Shown piece after piece: positions 37,378 to 48,995 of a DNA stretch of 64,000 bases (positions within the stretch are counted from its first letter, which is position 1; every line of letters starts with the position of its first letter). Source of the DNA: Azonexus sp. (GTDB lineage Bacteria > Pseudomonadota > Gammaproteobacteria > Burkholderiales > Rhodocyclaceae); NCBI RefSeq assembly GCF_023150235.1, contig NZ_JAKLLH010000004.1, forward strand, positions 1-64,000, in the 5' to 3' direction. Under the pieces are notes generated by a model. The model did no database searches. It saw only the letters and a list, made by a program, of their open reading frames with translations, and was not told the DNA's origin. Both the position numbers and the translations under genes were made by a program.

Positions 37378-37434
37378 GGTTGACCGTGGTAATGCCGTTT
37401 GCGTGATTTTGTTCGCGGCTTTGCCGCGGTCAAC
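37378..37434. repeat. Diverged paired palindrome after bioC
   Basis: GGTTGACCGTGG and CCGCGGTCAAC are inverted arms with one mismatch, carrying TTGAC where the consensus has TCGAC. The A/T-rich spacer of about 34 bases has the same style as the other pairs. I read it as an old, decayed member. Confidence 0.55.
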
Positions 37435-37472
37435 TGGTCAAACCGGCTTTTTCGGCGTCGAAAGAGAGGGGG

Positions 37473-37904
37473 TCAGCTTGAAATGTAGCGGGCGAGTTCA
37501 TCGATGATGAACTGCTGAGAGCTGATGGTTTCCTTGACCAGGTCGCCGATCGAGATAATGCCGGCGACACTGCCGTCGGTATTGAGGACGGGAAGGTGGC
37601 GGAAGCGCTTCTCGGTCATCAGCGCCATGCATTGATCCAGCGTTTGGTCCAGAGTGACGTAAACCACGCGATCACTCATGATTTCGCGCACGGCGATGTC
37701 TTTCGAGGCCTTGCCTTGCAGGATGACCTTGCGCGCATAGTCGCGTTCCGAAAAAATGCCGACCAGATCTTCTCCGTCAAGCACCAGCAGGGCGCCCACT
37801 TCATGTTGGGCCATGATGCCAAGCGCGTGAAAAACCGTGTCGGCCGGAGAAACGACAGCCAGCGGATGCTGCTTTTCGGCCAGCAGTTGCTTGAGTGTTT
37901 TCAT
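37473..37904 (-). CDS. CBS-domain protein
   Basis: The 143 residues hold two CBS motifs: VVSPADTVFHALGIMAQHEVGALLVLDGEDLVGIFSERDYARKVI and the second ending FRHLPVLNTDGSVAGIISIGDLVKETI. Stand-alone CBS pairs bind adenylates and regulate partners. AGAGGAG lies 8 bases before the ATG. Nothing in the neighbourhood identifies its partner; it sits between bioC and cytochrome c4. Confidence 0.9.
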   Translation of the reverse strand: MKTLKQLLAEKQHPLAVVSPADTVFHALGIMAQHEVGALLVLDGEDLVGIFSERDYARKVILQGKASKDIAVREIMSDRVVYVTLDQTLDQCMALMTEKRFRHLPVLNTDGSVAGIISIGDLVKETISSQQFIIDELARYISS

Positions 37905-38104
37905 TTTTACTCTCCTCTATCGGGTAGGCGGGCGGGTGGTGCGTCTGCAGTCTAGCCCCGTCGGGCCGGGCTCACAAGTCTCCAGCGCTTCGGTAGAGGC
38001 TTACCCTGTGTTCGCCCGGAATTTGCGTTGGAACCAGGCTATCCGGGAGGGCGGGTCTTGTGCAATTCAAGGGCTGGGCATTATCCAGGCGGGCGATTTT
38101 GTCG

Positions 38105-38132
38105 AAAAAAAAGCAGCCCCGCGAAGGGCTGC
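38105..38132 (-). terminator. Terminator of the cytochrome c4 gene
   Basis: On the minus strand the GC-rich arms GCAGCCC and GGGCTGC enclose a short loop and are followed by eight T (A on the plus strand). It lies about 25 bp after the cytochrome stop. Confidence 0.85.
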
Positions 38133-38155
38133 CCTTTGGACCGGGTGAGCGATGC

Positions 38156-38791
38156 TCAGCGAAGGCCGGCGGCGTATTCCGAGACAGCCTTGATCTCGGC
38201 ATCGGAGAGCTTGGCGGCAATCATGCGCATCATCTTTTCCGGGTCGTTGCCACGCTCTTCGAGACGGAAGGCCTTGAGCTGAGCTTCGGTGTACTCGGCG
38301 AACTGGCCGGAGAGGCGCGGGTACTGGGCCGGCATGCCGGCGCCAGCCGGGCCGTGGCAGCCGGCACAGGCCGGGATGCCCTTCTTGAAATCGCCCTGAC
38401 GCCACAACTTCTGGCCGAGTGCAAGGGCGGCTTCGTTCCCGGCGGTGGCCGGATTCAACTTCTGGCTGGAGAACCAGGCCGCAAGGTTCTTCATGTCTTC
38501 TTCGGAGAGACCGGCAACCATACCGCCCATGATTGCGTTTTCGCGTGCGGCGGGTTTGCCGTCAGCTGCCTTGAAATTCTTCAGCTGCTTGAAGAGATAA
38601 TCCTCGATCTGCCCGGCCAGGTGCGGGTTGGCCGCAGCCGCGCTGTTGCCGTCGGCGCCGTGGCAGGCTACGCAAACGGTCTCGGCGATAGCCTTGCCCT
38701 TGGCAGGGTCGGCCTTGGCCTTGGCTTCATTGGAAGCATGGGTAACGAAACTGGTGGCGAGAAGGATTGCCATTGCCGCGGTACGAATCAT
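38156..38791 (-). CDS. Diheme cytochrome c4
   Basis: Periplasmic electron carrier of 211 residues: a signal peptide (MIRTAAMAILLATSFVTHAS), then two class-I cytochrome domains with CVACH and CAGCH heme sites and the axial methionines in NAIMGGMVAGL and the MMRMIAAKL region. The internal duplication is visible. Such proteins deliver electrons to cbb3 or other terminal oxidases. AGGAG lies 9 bases before the ATG. It is divergent from engB. Confidence 0.95.
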   Translation of the reverse strand: MIRTAAMAILLATSFVTHASNEAKAKADPAKGKAIAETVCVACHGADGNSAAAANPHLAGQIEDYLFKQLKNFKAADGKPAARENAIMGGMVAGLSEEDMKNLAAWFSSQKLNPATAGNEAALALGQKLWRQGDFKKGIPACAGCHGPAGAGMPAQYPRLSGQFAEYTEAQLKAFRLEERGNDPEKMMRMIAAKLSDAEIKAVSEYAAGLR

Positions 38792-38900
38792 TTTTCGGAC
38801 TCCTAGTGCGCGTTTTTGGGCGCTTTGACCGGAACGGAAGTTACAAACCTGCTATTCTATATCACTTTGCCGGCGACTTGGCGGATATTGCGAGTTTTTT

Positions 38901-39593
38901 ATGCCTCTGTTCCAGAAAGCAGTTTTTCATACGACGGTCGCGCATCTGCGCGACCTGCCCGGCGATGCGCTGAGCGAGGTCGCCTTTGCCGGGCGCTCGA
39001 ATGCCGGTAAATCCTCGGCGATCAATACTCTGGCCGGGCGGGTGCGCCTGGCTTTCGTCAGCAAGACACCTGGGCGAACGCAGCATCTGAATTATTTCAC
39101 CCTGGCCGAGGGAAAATATTTCGTCGATCTGCCCGGTTACGGTTTTGCCAAGGCTCCGGAAGAAATCCGGGCGCAGTGGGAGGGGCTGATCGGGCCGTAT
39201 CTGACCCGACGTGGTCCCCTGGTTGGCCTGGTGCTGATCATGGATATCCGCCGTCCCTTCACCGATCTCGACCGGCGCATGATCGACTGGTTCAGACCGA
39301 CGGGCCGGCCGTTGCATATCCTGCTTTCAAAGGCCGACAAACTCAGTCGTCAGGATCAGACCAAGGTGCTGCGTGCGGTGCGCGCGGAAATCGCCAGTTG
39401 GGGCAGCGAGAAGGAAGCCGGCCGCTATTCGGCGCAATTGTTCTCGAGCCTGAAACGGACGGGGATCGAGGAGGCTGAGCAGGTGCTGGCCGGCTGGCTC
39501 GGGATTCCTCTGCCGGAATCCCGTTCGGTCGTTACGAAGCCCGAGACGGCTGCGGCGAAACAGCCTGTGGAAAAACAAAAAGCCCCCGGATAA
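38901..39593 (+). CDS. engB: Ribosome biogenesis GTPase EngB (YihA)
   Basis: GTPase needed for large-subunit assembly. The 230 residues contain G1 [16 protein letters not shown]2/G3 [11 protein letters not shown] and [13 protein letters not shown]4 LLSKADKLS. The Lys/Ala-rich tail after residue 205 is longer than in E. coli. The 3' end overlaps a hairpin that spans the stop codon. Confidence 0.96.
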   Translation: MPLFQKAVFHTTVAHLRDLPGDALSEVAFAGRSNAGKSSAINTLAGRVRLAFVSKTPGRTQHLNYFTLAEGKYFVDLPGYGFAKAPEEIRAQWEGLIGPYLTRRGPLVGLVLIMDIRRPFTDLDRRMIDWFRPTGRPLHILLSKADKLSRQDQTKVLRAVRAEIASWGSEKEAGRYSAQLFSSLKRTGIEEAEQVLAGWLGIPLPESRSVVTKPETAAAKQPVEKQKAPG

Positions 39594-39608
39594 GGGGGGT
39601 CCGGGGGC
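39582..39608 (+). terminator. Terminator overlapping the engB stop
   Basis: GCCCCCGG and CCGGGGGC form an 8-bp stem over an 11-base loop that contains the engB stop codon; AAAAATG follows, so the T-run lies on the opposite strand, upstream. It may act mainly in the minus direction or as an RNA-stabilising hairpin. Confidence 0.55.
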
Positions 39609-39614
39609 AAAAAT

Positions 39615-39633
39615 GCCCTGACAGGATCAGGGC
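39615..39633 (+). repeat. Second small hairpin before hemB
   Basis: GCCCTGA and TCAGGGC form a 7-bp stem with a 5-base loop. Together with the preceding hairpin it occupies the 160-bp engB-hemB gap, which otherwise holds only the hemB promoter region. Confidence 0.5.
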
Positions 39634-39752
39634 ACCCGCTCAGGGAGGTAAAGCGGGAGACAGCGCGTGCCATCTGGGAGCTCTGACCCGGGTCAAGGTA
39701 AAAAAGTTCCGGATGGCGCACCATCTTCTTTTGTATTGATTTGTGGAGGTAG

Positions 39753-40754
<1,002 letters not shown>

Positions 40755-40821
40755 AACGCCACGGTCTGGCGTCGGGAGGTGAAGGATATCCCGGCGCCGC
40801 CTGTCGCCGAATTTTCAAGAG

Positions 40822-41463
40822 TTACCGGAGTCGACCGTGGCAGAGGGGCAGTTCCAGCACCGAACGCAGCTTGAGGTCGACGAATGGCGACTGTCGCGTA
40901 CCGCGATCGATCCAGACCGTTTTCATCCCCATCTTCTTGGCGGTGACCAGGTTTTCCAGGCTGTCCTCGACCAGGATGCAGCGGCGTGGGTCCAGTCTTT
41001 CGCAGCGCAGGAGCCGCCGGAAGGCTGCTGGAGCCGGTTTTGGCTGAAAATCTAGCTGTTCAATGGCGTAAATGCACTTGAAATGGCGATCCAGTCCTGT
41101 CAGGTCGAGAATGCTGCAAGCGTATTCCTGCGGCCCGTTGGTGAACAAAATCTTGTCGCCGGGCAGGCGTTTGAGCGCATGCAGCAAAGGCTTTTCAAAG
41201 ACGATCATTCGCTTCAGATCGGGAAAGCAGTGGGTTTCGCGCAGGAAGTGCCGGGGGTCGGTAGCGTGATGTCGAACCAGTCCGAGCAGGGTGGCGCCGT
41301 AGTGTTGCCAGTAGTCGATCCGCAGTCGGTCGGCGGCGGCGCGCTCAAGTCCGAGATGGCGTTCGATGTATTCCCGCATCGAACGGTTGATGTGCGGAAA
41401 AATCCGCGCCGATGCATTGTGCAGGGTGTTGTCGAGATCGAACAGCCAAGTAGGATGCCGCAT
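40822..41463 (-). CDS. HAD-family pyrimidine 5'-nucleotidase
   Basis: The 213 residues have motif I WLFDLDNTLHNA (nucleophile Asp), motif II ILFTNGPQ, motif III with PKPAPAAFRRLL and motif IV CILVEDSLENL. The layout is the Sdt1/YjjG group that hydrolyses pyrimidine 5'-nucleotides. The chosen ATG follows the argB stop by 70 bp. The last codons (CHGRLR) are made by a palindrome half (GTCGACCGTGG). argB next to such a gene is common in betaproteobacteria. Confidence 0.85.
   Translation of the reverse strand: MRHPTWLFDLDNTLHNASARIFPHINRSMREYIERHLGLERAAADRLRIDYWQHYGATLLGLVRHHATDPRHFLRETHCFPDLKRMIVFEKPLLHALKRLPGDKILFTNGPQEYACSILDLTGLDRHFKCIYAIEQLDFQPKPAPAAFRRLLRCERLDPRRCILVEDSLENLVTAKKMGMKTVWIDRGTRQSPFVDLKLRSVLELPLCHGRLR
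40830..40840. repeat. Palindrome half at the end of the HAD gene
   Basis: GTCGACCGTGG, matching the right arm of the consensus, overlaps the last codons of the nucleotidase gene. No left arm is seen within 60 bp. Confidence 0.5.
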
Positions 41464-41533
41464 CGGAAAACGGGAGTGATCCGCGGGGGGGCGAGCCCGC
41501 TGAATGCGGGTTCGCCAAGCCCGTGGCAAAAAC

Positions 41534-43050
<1,517 letters not shown>

Positions 43051-43070
43051 CGTAAGACTAACTCCAGTTT

Positions 43071-43126
43071 GAAACCCCGCCCTTCAGGGCGGTGGGAGCC
43101 GACCCCGGCCTGAAGGCCGGGGTTTC
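43071..43126. repeat. Double hairpin resembling an IS200/IS605-type end
   Basis: CCGCCC-TTCA-GGGCGG and CCCCGGCC-TGAA-GGCCGGGG are two tetraloop hairpins 10 bases apart, and outer arms GAAACCCCG and CGGGGTTTC join them. Hairpins of the form CCCGCCCTTCAGGGCGGG are characteristic of IS200/IS605 and IS1341-type element ends. No transposase or tnpB lies beside it, so this is a remnant or a small palindrome-associated element. Confidence 0.5.
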
Positions 43127-43176
43127 AGGCGACCGTTTCGGGAGGGGATGCAAACCCCTTCCAAAACATGTTTGAC

Positions 43177-43198
43177 CGACAGGTATGAATGCCTGTCG
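43177..43198 (-). repeat. Hairpin directly after the barstar stop
   Basis: CGACAGG and CCTGTCG form a 7-bp stem with an 8-base loop next to the stop codon of the barstar-like gene. A further imperfect GGAGGGG/CCCCTTCC hairpin lies at about 43141-43162. They may end the ribonuclease-barstar transcript; no long T-run follows. Confidence 0.45.
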
Positions 43199-43636
43199 CT
43201 AATTTCTTGCTGCTCTGGAATCGGGTAAAGGATCGAGGTCCAGTTGCGCTACATCGAAGAGCGCCCACAGGCGGCGGTTTTCTTCGCGCCACTCGTCGGC
43301 TGCGGCTTGCAGTACGGCAATCAAGGTATCGAGCCCTTCCTCGCCCAGGGGGTCGAGCCGTCCGAGGCAGAGTACCAGAGTCTCCTGCGGCAGCAGTTCG
43401 CGGTCGCACAAGGCATCGAAGAGCGCGTCGAAATTGGCGCCAAAGCTGGTAGGGAAAGCCAGCTTGCGCCCGAGTTCGGCCAGCCAGTCGGCGCCGGTCT
43501 CGGCATGTTCGGGGGCGATTTCCCGTACCTCGACGAGCGGCGGGCTGCCGAGTGTGTCGAGCAGGGCGGTGCGGCGAGCTGGAGGCAGCCAGTACGGGCC
43601 GGCGAGCTCGGTGCGTTCAAGAATGGGATCGGCCAC
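43199..43636 (-). CDS. Barstar-family ribonuclease inhibitor
   Basis: Intracellular inhibitor expected to protect the cell from the ribonuclease encoded directly upstream. The 145 residues contain VREIAPEHAETGADWLAELGRKLAFPTSFGANFDALFDALCDRELLPQETLVLCLGRLDPLGEEGLDTLIAVLQAAADEWREENRRLWALFD. The segment FGANFDALFDAL is the barstar hallmark, corresponding to the helix that plugs the barnase active site. The 50-residue N-terminal extension is longer than in Bacillus barstar. It starts 24 bp after the ribonuclease stop. Confidence 0.9.
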   Translation of the reverse strand: MADPILERTELAGPYWLPPARRTALLDTLGSPPLVEVREIAPEHAETGADWLAELGRKLAFPTSFGANFDALFDALCDRELLPQETLVLCLGRLDPLGEEGLDTLIAVLQAAADEWREENRRLWALFDVAQLDLDPLPDSRAARN

Positions 43637-43660
43637 GGAGCGGCTCCTGATGTCAGCCGC

Positions 43661-44089
43661 TCAATCCTGGATGCGGCGGAAACTGTTGTAATGATCGTCG
43701 GTGTAATAGAAGACCGAGGGCGGTGCGCCACCGGTCACGAGGCGGCGGGCGCCGCGGCTGCGTTCGCCCGGCGTCTTGACCGTGTATTCGCGGTAAAAGC
43801 CGCGCGCCGCCTTGGGCAGGCGCTTCTCGAAGTTGCGAAACTCGATCCCGTCGCGGTCGTACGGAAAGGGGCCACCGCGCAAGATCAGCGCGTGCGTGTC
43901 GCGGGCTTCGCGCGGCAATTCGGCGAGTGCCACGGTCGACCCGGAAAAAAGCGAATTTCCGCCTTTTTCGCTGTCGACCGTGAGCGAACCGCCGTGGCCC
44001 GCATGGTCGCGGGCGACAGCGGCGCTGGGTAGCCACTGCGCCGCCAGCGCCAGCCAGAAAGCCAGGAGCAGACGAATGACGGCACTCAT
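43661..44089 (-). CDS. Secreted guanyl-specific ribonuclease (barnase/RNase Sa type)
   Basis: The 142 residues start with a signal peptide (MSAVIRLLLAFWLALAAQWLPSAAVA) and end in a microbial ribonuclease domain: GGPFPYDRDGIEFRNFEKRLP, the catalytic glutamate in FYREYTVKTPG, arginine in SRGARRLV and histidine in YTDDHYNSFRRI. The 24 residues between signal peptide and domain (GSLTVDSEKGGNSLFSGSTVAL) are encoded by a paired palindrome, so an element has entered or shaped the linker. With the adjacent inhibitor it forms a barnase-barstar pair. The target could be competing bacteria or scavenged RNA. Confidence 0.9.
   Translation of the reverse strand: MSAVIRLLLAFWLALAAQWLPSAAVARDHAGHGGSLTVDSEKGGNSLFSGSTVALAELPREARDTHALILRGGPFPYDRDGIEFRNFEKRLPKAARGFYREYTVKTPGERSRGARRLVTGGAPPSVFYYTDDHYNSFRRIQD
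43931..43982. repeat. Paired palindrome inside the ribonuclease gene
   Basis: CACGGTCGACC and GTCGACCGTG, inverted, with an A/T-rich spacer of about 31 bases; outer arms CACGGTCGAC and GTCGACCGTG are exact. It encodes the linker between signal peptide and ribonuclease domain. Confidence 0.8.
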
Positions 44090-44095
44090 GGCGGC

Positions 44096-45895
<1,800 letters not shown>

Positions 45896-45917
45896 GGAAA
45901 ATCCGTGGGGTGCTTGA

Positions 45918-46562
45918 TTAAGAATGAGTGTTGGCATGGCGGGTCACGATGTGTGGCCGCTTGGGGGGCGCGACGACCCCCATCGAAATGACGTATTTCA
46001 GGGCTTCGTCGACGGTCATGTCGAGTTCGACGACGTCGCTGGCCGCCATCATCAGGAAAAAACCGGAAGTGGGGTTAGGGGTGGTCGGAACGTAGACGCT
46101 GACGTAATGGCCGGGGAGATGATTGACGATATCGCCGCCGGGGTTGCCGGTGAGAAAGGCGATGGTCCAGCTCCCCTGATGTGGGTACTGGACCAGGAGA
46201 GCTTTACGGAAAGCGTTGCCATTGGGAGCGAACAAGGTGTCGGAAACCTGCTTGACGCTCTTGTAGACCGAATTGACGACCGGGATGCGGGAGAGCAGCT
46301 TGTCCCACCAGCCGACCAGCTTCTGGCCAATGAAATTGGCGGCGAGCAGGCCGGTGAGCAGGATCATTGCCAATGTCAGCAGTGCGCCGGCACCCGGAAT
46401 GCTGAAACCGAACAGGCGTTGCGGATGGATGGTTTCCGGCAACAGGCGCAGTGATTGATCCAGGGTGCTGACGATGATCGACAGTACCCAGGCGGTAATC
46501 ACCAGCGGAACCCAGATCAGGAGCCCGGTAATGAAGTAGCGTTTGATCAGCTGGCCACGCAC
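45918..46562 (-). CDS. DUF502 membrane protein
   Basis: The 214 residues start with [36 protein letters not shown] and a second helix [53 protein letters not shown], the DUF502 signature. A soluble domain with [17 protein letters not shown] and [16 protein letters not shown] follows. Function unknown. The start overlaps the zinc-ribbon gene by 16 bp and the stop lies 22 bp ahead of aspS, the usual order. Confidence 0.92.
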   Translation of the reverse strand: MRGQLIKRYFITGLLIWVPLVITAWVLSIIVSTLDQSLRLLPETIHPQRLFGFSIPGAGALLTLAMILLTGLLAANFIGQKLVGWWDKLLSRIPVVNSVYKSVKQVSDTLFAPNGNAFRKALLVQYPHQGSWTIAFLTGNPGGDIVNHLPGHYVSVYVPTTPNPTSGFFLMMAASDVVELDMTVDEALKYVISMGVVAPPKRPHIVTRHANTHS

Positions 46563-46807
46563 GACGAACAGCTTCCTTCACCGGTTTGGCACGGAGGCGG
46601 CGGTACTGCCTTGCTGGCCGTGCTGGCGCCCTTGAAATCGGTGGCGTACCAGCCGCTGCCCTTGAGCTGGAAGCCAGCTGCGGAGAGCAGCTTGTTATAA
46701 CTTTCCTGACCACATTCCGGGCAGGCGGTCAGTTGCGGGTCGCTGAGCTTTTGCAGATGTTCCTTCTGGAAACCGCAGGCGTCGCAGCGATATTCGTAGA
46801 TCGGCAT
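46547..46807 (-). CDS. FmdB-type zinc ribbon protein
   Basis: The 86 residues open MPIYEYRCDACGFQKEHLQKLSDPQLTACPECGQESYNKLLSAAGFQLKGSGWYATDF, the typical FmdB regulatory-type layout with two CxxC pairs for zinc. A Cys-rich tail ([11 protein letters not shown]) follows. Regulation by these small proteins is unproven. It is the first gene of the unit leading into DUF502 and aspS. Confidence 0.94.
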   Translation of the reverse strand: MPIYEYRCDACGFQKEHLQKLSDPQLTACPECGQESYNKLLSAAGFQLKGSGWYATDFKGASTASKAVPPPPCQTGEGSCSSCVAS

Positions 46808-46897
46808 GGGAATCCTCCAAAACCTTGAATTATATAACCGGGTGCCGCTCAATGTCGGGGCAGGCGCAGCAATTTCAATTCCCCACCCTATTGGTTG

Positions 46898-47755
46898 CTA
46901 GAGCAGGCCGAGGTAGTTGCGATTGATCGTTTCGCCCCAGAGCAGCGCGATGACCCCGGCTGCGGCAAGGTAGGGGCCGAAGGGGATCGGTACATTGCGC
47001 CCATGGCGGGCGAAGGCGATCAGGGCAATGCCAACTCCGGCGCCGACCAGCGACGAGAGCAGGATGATGGTGGGCAGCATGCTCCAACCCAGCCAGGCGC
47101 CGAGAGCCGCGAGCAACTTGAAATCGCCGTAACCCATGCCTTCCTTGCCGGTGGCGAGCTTGAACAGCCAATACACGCTCCACAGCGAGAGGTAGCCGGC
47201 GATGGTTCCGATCACCGCTGCTTCGAGAGAGACGAAATGCCCCTGCAGATTGAAAACAAGGCCCAGCCACAGCAGTGGCAGGGTGATGCTGTCGGGCAGA
47301 AGCTGTGTATCGAGATCGATCATGGTCAAGGCGATCAGCGACCAGACCAGCAGCAAGGCGCCGGCAGCCTGCCAAGTGGCACCGAAATGCCAGACAAGCA
47401 CTGCCGAGAGCACGCCGGTAAGCAGTTCGATCAGCGGGTAGCGCACCGATATGGCGGTGCCGCAAGCCGAACAGCGGCCGCGTAGCAGGAGGTAGCTGAG
47501 CACCGGAATGTTCTCATGCGCACGGATGGGGTGCGCACAGACCGGACAGCGCGAGCGGGGACGGGCAAGCGACAGCTTTTCCACGGTCGACGCGGCATCC
47601 GGGCAATTTTGTCCGAGCAATTCAGCGCATTGTTCACGCCACTCGTGATCCATCATCTTCGGCAGGCGATGAATCACGACATTCAGGAAACTGCCGACAC
47701 AGAGGCCGAGCAGCGCGGCAGCGGCGATGAGTCCGCCCAAGGTTTCCGGCATCAT
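46898..47755 (-). CDS. pilD: Prepilin peptidase/N-methyltransferase PilD
   Basis: Inner-membrane aspartic peptidase that cleaves and methylates type IV prepilins. The 285 residues have an N-terminal helix, a cytoplasmic zinc domain with CPVC and CSAC pairs, and multiple membrane helices with the two catalytic aspartates in LTMIDLDTQLLPD and GMGYGDFKLLAALGAWLG. The start overlaps the pilC stop by ATGA. A partial palindrome (CACGGTCGACG) encodes ASTVEKLS. Confidence 0.96.
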   Translation of the reverse strand: MMPETLGGLIAAAALLGLCVGSFLNVVIHRLPKMMDHEWREQCAELLGQNCPDAASTVEKLSLARPRSRCPVCAHPIRAHENIPVLSYLLLRGRCSACGTAISVRYPLIELLTGVLSAVLVWHFGATWQAAGALLLVWSLIALTMIDLDTQLLPDSITLPLLWLGLVFNLQGHFVSLEAAVIGTIAGYLSLWSVYWLFKLATGKEGMGYGDFKLLAALGAWLGWSMLPTIILLSSLVGAGVGIALIAFARHGRNVPIPFGPYLAAAGVIALLWGETINRNYLGLL

Positions 47756-48981
47756 CCGATGATGCTCCCCATCTTGAAAATTGGCAGGTACATGGCAACG
47801 ACCATGCCGCCGATCAATGTACCGAGAATCACCATGATCATCGGCTCCATCAGGCTCGAGAGTGCTTCGACGGCATCATCGACCTCGGCCTCGAAAAAGT
47901 CCGCCACCTTGGAAAGCATGGCGTCGAGCGCGCCCGATTCCTCGCCGATGGACACCATTTGCGTCACCATGTTCGGGAATAGATTGACGTTCTGCATGGC
48001 CTGGGTGAGGTTGGTTCCGGTCGATACCTCGGCCTGGATTTCCCGGGTTGCCGCCTTGTAAACGTGGTTGCCGGCCGCGCCACCAACCGAATCCAGGGCT
48101 TCGACCAGCGGTACCCCGGCGGCAAACATCGTCGCCAGCGTGCGTGTCCAGCGCGCGATGACCGATTTGCGGATGACTTCTCCAAAGATAGGCAGGCGCA
48201 GGAGCAGGCGATCCATGATCATCTGCATGTTCTCGGAGCGCTTCCAGGTCTCGAAGAAACTGTATAAAGCGCCGCCCATGCTGCCAAAAACCAGCCACCA
48301 CCATTCGACGAAAAAGTCGGACATCGCGATCACGATCAGCGTGGGCATCGGCAGATCGGCGCCAAAGCCGGTGAAGACTTCCTTGAAGGCCGGGATGACG
48401 AAAATCATGATCACGGCCGTAATGATGATGGCGACGGCAATCACGGCAATGGGATAAAAAAGTGCCGATTTGATCTTGCCCTTGATCGCCTGCATCTTTT
48501 CCTTGTAGGTTGCCAGCCGGTCGAGCAGGCTGTCGAGGATGCCCGCGGCTTCGCCGGCGGCAATCAGGTTGCAGAACAGGTTGTCGAAGTAGAGTGGATA
48601 CTTGCGGAAGGCCTGCGACAGGGAACTGCCGGTTTCGACCTCGGACTTGATGTCGAGCAGCAGCTTGCCGACTGCCGGATTGGCGTGGCCTCGACCGACG
48701 ATGTCGAAGGATTGGAGCAGGGGTACGCCGGCCTTCATCATCGTGGCCAGCTGGCGGGTGAAGAGCGTGATGTCCTTGTCACCGATCCTGCCGCCGGACT
48801 TGAATTTGAGTTTCTTGACCGTGGCCTTGAGGACTCCCTGGCGACGCAGGGTGGCCTGGACCACGGATTCGCTGGCCGCGCGCATCTCGCCGCGAACGAT
48901 TTTGCCGTCGCGACTCTTTCCCTCCCACTGGAAAATACTTTCCTTGACGGCGGGAGCCTTGCTCTTGCTAGTGATCGCCAT
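47752..48981 (-). CDS. pilC: Type IV pilus inner-membrane platform protein PilC
   Basis: The 409 residues show two GspF-like domains (about 75-200 and 280-400): FTRQLATMMKAGVPLLQSFDIVGRGHANPAVGKLLLDIKSEVETGSSLSQAFRKYPLYFDNLFCNLIAAGEAAG and the parallel second copy RTLATMFAAGVPLVEALDSVGGAAGN...GEESGALDAMLSKVADFFEAEVDDAVEALSSLMEPMIMV. Three membrane segments are visible. It lies between pilB and pilD, the classical order. Confidence 0.96.
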   Translation of the reverse strand: MAITSKSKAPAVKESIFQWEGKSRDGKIVRGEMRAASESVVQATLRRQGVLKATVKKLKFKSGGRIGDKDITLFTRQLATMMKAGVPLLQSFDIVGRGHANPAVGKLLLDIKSEVETGSSLSQAFRKYPLYFDNLFCNLIAAGEAAGILDSLLDRLATYKEKMQAIKGKIKSALFYPIAVIAVAIIITAVIMIFVIPAFKEVFTGFGADLPMPTLIVIAMSDFFVEWWWLVFGSMGGALYSFFETWKRSENMQMIMDRLLLRLPIFGEVIRKSVIARWTRTLATMFAAGVPLVEALDSVGGAAGNHVYKAATREIQAEVSTGTNLTQAMQNVNLFPNMVTQMVSIGEESGALDAMLSKVADFFEAEVDDAVEALSSLMEPMIMVILGTLIGGMVVAMYLPIFKMGSIIG

Positions 48982-48995
48982 GTCTGCCCTCTCTC

